The notes below the pieces were generated by a model, which saw nothing but the letters and a program-made list of their open reading frames with translations, was not told where the DNA came from and made no database searches. Made by a program: the position numbers and the translations under genes. A DNA stretch of 64,000 bases, from contig CM060964.1 of the NCBI GenBank assembly GCA_030765045.1, positions 317,926,628-317,990,627 on the forward strand. Direction: 5' to 3'. Of the stretch, positions 56,609-64,000 are shown one piece after another. Numbering within the stretch: position 1 is the stretch's first letter; every line of letters begins with the position of its first letter. The stretch comes from Tenodera sinensis (Eukaryota > Arthropoda > Insecta > Mantodea > Mantidae).

Positions 56609-57242
56609 CGAGAAGTCGGTTAAGAACCAAAGTTGGTACTTAAGTTCAATATCTTTCAAGGATTGAATAGGAAGATTTTGAAGAAAATTCCTGCATCCTA
56701 GACTACCCTTTACACGGAAAACTTGTGGAAAATTTTGATTTTGTCGTAAAGGGCCCTTAACGATTTTGATTAAAATGCCACATCTTTGAGATATTTTTAT
56801 GGCAAGCGAAATTTATACTATAGCTTATGCACTCCTGTTTATTCTGCATGACTTTTGCATAAGTGGTTAATCGTAAGAGATAGACCAAATCTCACTATAC
56901 AAAAATCTAAGTCTCGTTGAAAAACACAAATTATGTCCCAATGCATTTTTGTGAACTATTTCGGATATATTCCTAGTTATTTTTGAGAGTTTTGGAAAAC
57001 CTGACCTTTCATCAAATGGAAGATCGTGACCCATTTTTTGTATCTTAGCTGTGCAAAGACTACGGAATCTCAAAACCTACTATACTCCCATACTCCGCTT
57101 GTACCTACAAAAATAAACAATAAAATAATTTCTGCAAATGTTTAGCTCAACTAACACGAGGAGGATATAGGAATAAGAATTTGTAAGAATGGTTAGTACA
57201 AGAGTAGAGAAAGTCATGTGAGTGCAATACACCAGACTTTGT
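56609..57242 (-). mobile_element. Element A, copy 14 (minus, lacks the 3' part)
   Basis: Begins GAAGTCGGTTAAGAACCAAA immediately after copy 13 and runs in reverse family order to GAGTAGAGAAAGTCATGTGA and GTGCAATACACCAGACTTTG, the inverted 5' end. Copies 13 and 14 form a large inverted pair. Confidence 0.85.
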
Positions 57243-57248
57243 TTTATT

Positions 57249-57356
57249 CAGATAGTCGCAACACGTGTACTTCCGGTGAAATGTTGGTATCGAAGTTTTG
57301 GATAGATTACAATACTTCCTCTACTTACCTTAAGTAGGTAGTAGAGAAGGTAAAAA
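57249..57356 (+). mobile_element. Element A, isolated 3' terminus
   Basis: TACTTCCGGTGAAATGTTGG to TAGGTAGTAGAGAAGGTAAA, with the terminal hairpin TACTTCCTCTACTTACC / GGTAGTAGAGAAGGTA intact. Confidence 0.8.
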
Positions 57357-59374
57357 TAGATGAAATGAGAAACTGACCAGTACATCTGAGACGAATGCCA
57401 CTAGAGCGGAAGCCAAAATATATTGATCCATCCATTCAGTTGGTTTCTGAAACAGACACACCTTCCACTAAATGGAGGCTTCTAATCTCCTAAGGCCGGA
57501 ACAAATTAATATGCCTTACCCTTGTTGTGGATGAGTTGTGGTAACGGAAACGACGAAAGAGTTTATATCTCTTGCCTCTTTATGCCTGATCTGATAAAAA
57601 TCCCCACAAAGAGAGAAAGTATGCACAAAGATTGCAGTCTGAAATCCTCTATAAGACATGTTCACCACGTACGTCGTCTTCGCGGCTGGAACCTTGCAGC
57701 TTCTGATGTCAGTTTGAATTCAGATGCACTGATATATCCCAGAGGATTGTCTCTCAGCTTGCATTACTGTCGCGAAGACGGCTAACCTGTTACCCTTGGG
57801 CTGCATAAATAAATAAAAATTTACTCTGTTCCTTCTTATGGATTCTTCCTAAAAATGAATTCTGTCGCCAAGTATGGCAATATCTTTCACCACTGACAAG
57901 AAAAGGTCACGATGTGTTGTCGCGCAAATTATATTCATACATACCGCAATTAATAGGGCAACAAAATATACATACACCATAAACATTTTAGCTGCTATGG
58001 ACTATTAGCACAAGAGATATCAGTCGTCAAACTAACGATGAGAATACGGCAAGTATAAATGATTTATTAAACAAATGTATTATTTAAGACAAATAATCAA
58101 TAATATGGCATGAAATACTCTATAACCGAGCTTACTTATTTGACTACACTACCAAAAGTAAAAACCATGCAAGTCAGGAATAACAACTTGGTCAATGACA
58201 GTTCTCACAATGTGCACTTTTGATGAAAGAAGGTTGGCCACAGTTCTCAGGGAAACACTCTTCTTCAAAGCAGCACTCCAAGAGTGTTTGAAATACACTA
58301 GGAACGTTTTTGGTGTAGCCACATTGAAAAAATACATACTTGATTAAGTCGGAAAATGTTGCTGCCGAGAACTGGAGTTACACTAACGATTGAAGACGCA
58401 AGAAGGGGTCTCTATGCCATATGTTAATGTCATTGTCAGAAGATACCATAATTGAATCTGTGATAAATTTCACAAAATATATTGTATGGGTGGAAAAAGA
58501 AAACGTCGGCAAGTTGCATAATGCCTGAGTACTTTGCTGGAATTAGCTTCTTGATGGATTATTGCCTTCAGGAACTGTAGACTTGTATAGTTCGTTATCT
58601 CTTTTGGCTGTTCAGGAGTCAACGAAAAGAAGGGCTTTAGTTTTTTCTTGTATATCTGGCCACATGCTCGAAACGCAAATGAAGGACTTTACTAGAGAGG
58701 TGAGCCAATAACCACCCCACCTATTCCTTCCCCTCCTGTCAATACAGTTGCAGCATAGCAGATAAAACTTTACAAACAGGTTTTCTTTCTAGTCAATAAC
58801 ATAACAAAAACATTTTTTTTCCCCTATTCTCCGCCACAACCACTGTGATCTTCCCTTGTGAGTAATGTTTGACCGTAGTTTTCAGTTGCTGATATAAAAC
58901 TCAAATGGTGTATGAGTAAAAGGGTAAACGCAACTAAATTTTCAATACTATATGTTGTATTTCCAAACTCAGTACAAATTCAAGACCAAACGTCATAATA
59001 CTAGTTTAATTTTCACCAGTCCACACAAGGTCACTTCTTCCCCGGTTTGCAACTATCCCCTCACTCTTCTGAGTGATTGATCAGTGAAGGAGGGATAATT
59101 CACCGTCAGGCAGCGTAATTGAAGAAACATATAAATAGAGTGACGTGGAAACGTACGTGTGTGACCTTGGGTGGATTGGCCAAGAGAAGTCACTATAGTT
59201 TTGAAAGCGACATCCACAGTTGTGAGTTTCGTTACTGCAATACATAGTGACAGACTGGCTGGCGATTATGATGAATTGAGGTAGTTTAAAGCAGTGACGG
59301 TTGTATTCATTTAAGTTGCTGGGGCACAATTTATAAAATTATACATTTATAAAAATGTAATGGCCTTGTCTGTC
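57357..59374. other. Long stretch without recognisable gene
   Basis: ORFs of 62-87 codons only, with no recognised domain. Confidence 0.35.
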
Positions 59375-59565
59375 CATTCTTCAACGAACTATTCTTAAAA
59401 GAGCTTATTCTTCTATCTAGTTCACATTAGTCGAGATACACGTTTTTATATATGCTTATGTTACATATTTCCTCGTAGATATAGTGGGCTTAAAGGAATA
59501 GAGGAGAATTAAGTGATGGTTAAATCTTAAAGAATGCTGTGATTTAATGATATTGAAAGGGTAGA
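59375..59565 (+). mobile_element. Element A, 5' fragment
   Basis: CTATTCTTAAAAGAGCTTAT, TAGTCGAGATACACG and TTTCCTCGTAGATATAGTGG match the region after the 5' box. Confidence 0.6.
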
Positions 59566-59889
59566 CTAGCTCACTGGATCTTCGCTGAAGGATATTTATT
59601 CTGTGTGCCAGAGCTCCCGTAAAGGTGAGTAAGCGACTCCCTTCTAATCTCTCGTTTAAAAATGTTATTTGTCAAGAACTAACGCATGACTTAGTACGGT
59701 ATTCACAGTGTTGTCAGATAAATGATAATACCTATCACAGAATACCAGATGTGGTAGCATGGGTTATTCTCATACACACATATATTTCGTAGTTTAAAAA
59801 ATTGGCTACGTGAGCAGATTAACAAAGTCCCCTCTCATACCTCAGACCCCGCTGGCGTTCTGGTGGTCAGACAGTACCATACATTTGAG

Positions 59890-60035
59890 TGGAAGAATGG
59901 GATGAGCCAGCGATATGGGCAGTACTGACTTGTGAAGGGGAAGTCTACGGTTCAAACCCCGCCAAAGCTTTCTTTAGGCTTTCCTCAGTCCTCATAATTG
60001 GCAAATGCCGGGGAGGTACTATAAACCAGGCATGG
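59890..60035 (+). mobile_element. tRNA-derived SINE (family S4), copy 2
   Basis: GGGATGAGCCAGCGATATGG in the A-box position, B box ACGGTTCAAACCCCGCC, then CTTTCCTCAGTCCTCATAAT and GCAAATGCCGGGGAGGTACT, matching 44845-45035. Confidence 0.75.
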
Positions 60036-60899
60036 TCAAAATTGGCTCAAAAGAGCCAGTCCACTGAAACACTTCTTGGCTCACTCACCGGCAATCCCTC
60101 CCCTTCACTGCTGTTCTGCTTCTGACACGCCTCATTCAGTGGCGAGTATGACCTTGTCCGGATGTCTGTTTTATGAAGTGTGGTAGAGAGAATTTGTTTT
60201 AAGTTACAATAACAGGACAGTAGGCTGTTTAATATGCGGATTTCAATTTGCATTACAATATCAAACGCCACTTTGATCAGAAGCAAAAATCAAACTTTGG
60301 TGATCTTACTTGTTTACAATTTCAAAAGCTACTTACTGAATACTCGTATTTGTAGGGATATATGATTCTACTTTCTGGGGGTTACTTTCTTATTAGTTTA
60401 TTTTATACAACTATTGTATTTCATGTTTCAAAAATTGAACATAATCTTGAGTTTAAAACCAAACATTTTGAAACATTTTAAGGCTAAGTAACAATGGAAA
60501 TTTACTGAATTATTTATTATGAAGAGAAAAAATTTAGTATGTGAATCATAAGCCAGCGTAAGGATATTACGCACATAAGATAAAGGAAATTTACAAACTT
60601 GAACATTGTGTAATTTGCCTTATCACAGTAGGTGACTGTAATAATTATTGTATGCAAAATATGTTTAATATAAACAAACTAGTTAATAAAAGCGTGGAAA
60701 TTATTACTACCACGCAGGTGGAACCACTGCGCTTGGATCAGAAGAACCTTCGTCACTGGGTAAGAGAATGTGGTGTGAGTAGGGCAAGTTCAATCGCTAC
60801 GTCTCCTCTTGTGCCCATGCCTGCTCTAAGTTTAGGTCTAGTACGTTGCCTTCCTAAACGTTCTTTCCCAGTTATTACTTTATTTCATGTAGAATCAGT
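60036..60899. other. Stretch without recognisable gene
   Basis: At 60030 the sequence CAGGCATGGTCAAAATTGGC resembles a hAT-type terminal repeat without an identified partner. The 96-codon ORF at 60652 runs into a SINE tail and is not called. Confidence 0.35.
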
Positions 60900-60950
60900 G
60901 TCCATTGTCTATGGTGCCGTATGTAGTAACAATGGACGTTAAACACTAAT
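60900..60950 (+). mobile_element. SINE S1 3' tail
   Basis: TATGGTGCCGTATGTAGTAA and GGACGTTAAACACTAATC match the S1 tail at 19250-19283 (GCGGTGCCGTAGTAGTAAAA, GCGTTAAACACTA). Confidence 0.65.
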
Positions 60951-61621
60951 CAAAGTAATGGGATGAGCCAGCTGACCAATCACGAAGTCAGCTGCAGGTA
61001 ACAACAACCCAACGAGATACACCGTATATTTCATAGACAATAGCGCAACCTGAGTGAAAAGGTTCCAGAGATATTGTAATGTTTTTCGCTGAAACAGCCC
61101 AGTACAGCTTGTTGGTGATAACGCTAATGAGGTCGCGATGACCAGGCGAGGCACATTTTATCTGCGACCCTCCAAGGGGCATTGTGTGCCACACATGTTC
61201 CATTTCTCAGTCAATAAGCGGTAATGGCTACAACCATGTTCACAGCCGTGTGAGCCAGTGATAACGCGCCAAGAGAAAAGCCTTTTCCTTGACCCGAATC
61301 CCTCGCTAAACCCACCCCCACCCCACCGCACCCCCCCCCCCTTTCCAAACGCGAAAAAAGGAAAGGAGAGGAAAACTCATTTCCCTCTTCGCTGGCTTGT
61401 AATGCCCTGATAAACTCCGCATCTTCTGCCTAGGAAAACATATCGGCACTCCTTCCAGCAACTTTGTCATATTAGTTCGGAGCTCGCAGCATTTTCCGGC
61501 CTGCTTTCCTTTTTCGCAAATTAGAAGCTGCTTTAAGTGCCTAGGAAAGCAAACGTTCTTACCTCATATCTGTCCGAAATATATCTATGCTCGTTTCATC
61601 AAACTGCAGCAACAGAATTCT
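60951..61621. other. Unrecognised, partly GC- and C-rich DNA
   Basis: Includes a strongly C-rich run at 61310-61341 (CCCACCCCACCGCACCCCCC) followed by a purine-rich stretch. No gene recognised. Confidence 0.4.
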
Positions 61622-61720
61622 TATTACTTTTCTACTAGTGAGTACAGCAAGTATTGCATTCCACCCAAAAATTCGATGTCGAGATTTCACCGGAAATATA
61701 TGTGTGAGGCTCCCTGAATC

Positions 61721-61801
<81 letters not shown>

Positions 61802-62251
61802 TGGGTTTGTGCGTCTTGTCAGGCTGTGGATGTGTCTGTGTCTTGTCAGGGATGTGACACGAAGAGTTTGAAGAAAATTACTCCACCCCAAACTACCCTT
61901 TATATGGAAAATTTTTCGAAAATTTTGACTTTCTTGAAAATGGCTCTAATGATTTGTAAGGGGTAGTTTTAAGGTGGAGGAATATTCTTCAAAATCTTCG
62001 TGCCGTATACTTGAAATATATTAAACGTAAATACCAACTTTGGTTTTTAACCGACTTTTCGTTTTTGACTTACACTGTTCATAGCCACACACACACACAG
62101 ATACACACACGCATACACAGATACACAGACAGACACACACACACACGGACCTTTTCCTAAAAGTGCTTTTTCCGGTGAAATCTCGATATCAAATTTTAGG
62201 GAGGATTACAATACTTCCTCTACTGGCTATACGTGGTAGAGAAAGTAAAAA
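61622..62251. mobile_element. Palindromic element A derivative (two 3' halves, head to head)
   Basis: The minus-oriented 3' half (61622-61956) opens TACTTTTCTACTAGTGAGTA and contains a (GT) tract of about 78 bases (61723-61800) and CAAACTACCCTTTATATGGA. It switches at about 61956 into a plus-oriented 3' half: GGGGTAGTTTTAAGGTGGAG, CAACTTTGGTTTTTAACCGA, an interrupted CA tract (62089-62152), and the hairpin end TACGTGGTAGAGAAAGTAAA. Both outer ends are therefore the same terminus. No 5' part is present. Confidence 0.85.
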
Positions 62252-63324
62252 TATAAAATATAAGCATTGTGCTAATTGATCTTTTAAACTCAAAAGACAA
62301 CTTTCAAATATTGTGTGCTGTACCAAAAATATTTTCGTTAGTTACAAGCCTTTGAGGCGTTTTTATTCGCCCATGCATTTCCACTAAATGATTGACCGCT
62401 GATCATCCTGTGCATGAGGACACAAATGCAAATTCATAATGTACATGCACAAGCAATTTCTCAGCAGCAGAAGCAGCTGTATTTGCCAATGAGCTTCCCA
62501 TGTAGGTAACGGAATATAATTAACTGTCTTAAAGCTCAATATCCTTACACTTATAGCTGGGTGAATATAGTGTTGGGAGAACAAACTTCGATACCTTTTG
62601 GACTAACCACCTGACCCTGCACTGTTTCCAATTGTTACCCAGTTCGATAGACGAATGAGGCAGAGGATTATGTTATACTAGTGCGAATTTTCCTATCCCT
62701 CATTTGCTCTCATTAGACTTCCTTTCTTGTATGGTAGCAGGGTTAGGCGCGATGCGCGGTTGTTTGCGGCGTATGCGGTGTGCTTTCAATAGAAAACTCT
62801 TTCTACTCCGATACGGAATCTTCCACTCTAGCCTGCTTATTAGGATACGAGGGACAGAGAAGACGCAGTCGGGGGTGTTTATCCTGGAAACGTTAGGGAC
62901 CTCACTGCACTGTGCCTATCGGCGTCACATCTGTCCACCCTTCATGAAGGCCTAATCTTGGTCGCAGTACCGAAATGCTTTATTTATAATCCCTGTTCTT
63001 AATTTGGAAACGCAACGAACTGATAGACATGAAATGCCTACACTTGCAAAATATAATTTTGATCGCTAGTCTTTCAAAGCTGCGCCGATGAATCGATGAA
63101 TTATTTGCATAGTAACCTTCCTATAGTATGAAATCTTGTTGGTAAATCACCTTAGTTTGCGATTGATTTAATCGGAAGTTGGAATTTCGTGATCGTATGA
63201 ATATATTCTGTGAGAACAGGTATTCAATGAGGTGCCGGTGGTTGCGTAGTTGTGTTCCTGTTCCTGTTCTACGGGTAGAATTTTAAATATCCAAATCTCA
63301 ACAACTAAATGAAGAATAATATTG
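62252..63324. other. Stretch without recognisable gene
   Basis: ORF 62704-62955 (83 codons, plus) has no recognised motif. Confidence 0.35.
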
Positions 63325-63768
63325 TGTTCTAGTCACATGACTTTTCTGCTCACTCTTCTACAAGATACTCTTACAAAAACCTATTATTCTATCAAGGTGA
63401 ACGCTAAATTCACGTTTTTACATTTTGTTGTACTATACGGTATATAAAGCGATATCAACATGTGATGTGTCACTATGTGATGGCTTTATAATTCCATGCT
63501 CTTTTCCAGAACTCTAGGAAAAAAAGAACAAGCAAAAACTTTGCATTTGAGAAAAGTATGATTATTTGAAAATAGAATATCTCGGAAGTTGTGAACTCTA
63601 CCAAATATACTTTATGCGATATATTGTATTCTTTACCTATATACTTATTTATCATGTATCTCTTACGGTTTACCACTTATACAAATTCAGAATGAGGACT
63701 TCAGTGACTATTTCCAGATAACTCAAGATATACGTTTCATTTATCATGCAAATATCTTAAACATAGGG
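63325..63768 (+). mobile_element. Element A, copy 19 (cut by a SINE)
   Basis: GTGTTCTAGTCACATGACTT, TTCTGCTCACTCTTCTACAA at the 5' end. Family order to ATCATGCAAATATCTTAAACATAG (63743-63766), where a SINE 3' tail begins. Confidence 0.75.
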
Positions 63769-64000
63769 TAACAACAACAACCCAAGACTCAACAGCCGTT
63801 TCCGGACCAAGATATACATGCGTCCCCAACCTCTGTCCACAACAGGCGTCATGAATGGGGTGCAGTACCGGAGGATGGTGTGCCTCGATCCCTCCCGGCC
63901 AGTCATGCGGTCTACACAACCAGAACCGACACTTTTCAATCAAGTTGCTCTTTAATTGGCTCCACAGGCACCTAACGAGGCTGAGTGCACCCCGAGCCAG
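63769..64000 (-). mobile_element. tRNA-derived SINE (family S2), truncated by the window edge
   Basis: Minus strand: GGGTGCACTCAGCCTCGTTA, GCCAATTAAAGAGCAACTTG, CTGGCCGGGAGGGATCGAGG, CCGGTACTGCACCCC, ATGACGCCTGTTGTGG, tail GGGTTGTTGTTGTTA. The tRNA-like head lies beyond base 64000. Confidence 0.8.

Noticed and set aside
61559..61966. Cys-Val and Thr-His repeat proteins
   Set aside because: Translations of the GT tract inside element A.

Overview
The window reads as a stretch of intergenic, transposon-packed nuclear DNA from an arthropod, most likely an insect. I found no convincing host protein-coding gene, rRNA or functional tRNA. The case for an insect is indirect. The DNA is AT-rich, there are no long uninterrupted ORFs except those inside microsatellites, and tRNA-derived SINEs of several families are dense. 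Remnants of Ty3/gypsy, non-LTR (LINE), Tc1/mariner, piggyBac-like and MITE elements occur together. The order cannot be fixed from sequence alone; a hemimetabolous insect with a large genome is my guess.

About a fifth of the window is one dispersed family, here called element A, with some 20 full or partial copies on both strands. A full copy is about 0.8-0.9 kb. It begins with AAAAATCTGATGTGTTGCAC, has a CA-rich tract at a fixed internal site, and ends in a 12-bp-stem hairpin followed by AGTAAAAA. I recognise no protein in it. A second family (B) is a 160-225 bp MITE with TA flanks (4104, 7029, 8477, 31732, 36365). A third (D) is a foldback element with arms of over 100 bp and ends TACCAGGTGGCCCACT (11215, 18949, 40811, 49807).

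Layout: 1-1640 is featureless. 1.64-3.83 kb is a decayed gypsy-type pol and gag-like region on the minus strand. 5.1-6.0 kb is a LINE reverse-transcriptase remnant split by a SINE. 9.3-12.6 kb, 17.6-18.5 kb and 23.2-25.2 kb hold element A copies. 14.6 kb and 51.3 kb carry long trinucleotide arrays. 18.9-19.8 kb is a foldback element with a SINE inserted in one arm (15-bp target duplication). 25.3-26.7 kb holds palindromic SINE-like structures. 29.9-31.1 kb is an LTR-like segment followed by a LINE 3' end. 40.8-47.8 kb is a dense cluster of D, A, three Tc1/mariner remnants, SINEs and a piggyBac-like fragment. 53.6-57.4 kb has a second LTR-like segment, another mariner remnant and nested or inverted A copies. 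61.6-62.3 kb is a palindromic A derivative, and the window ends inside a SINE.

All transposase and reverse-transcriptase reading frames are broken, so the window records past mobility and nested insertion rather than working genes. The least explained component is element A.
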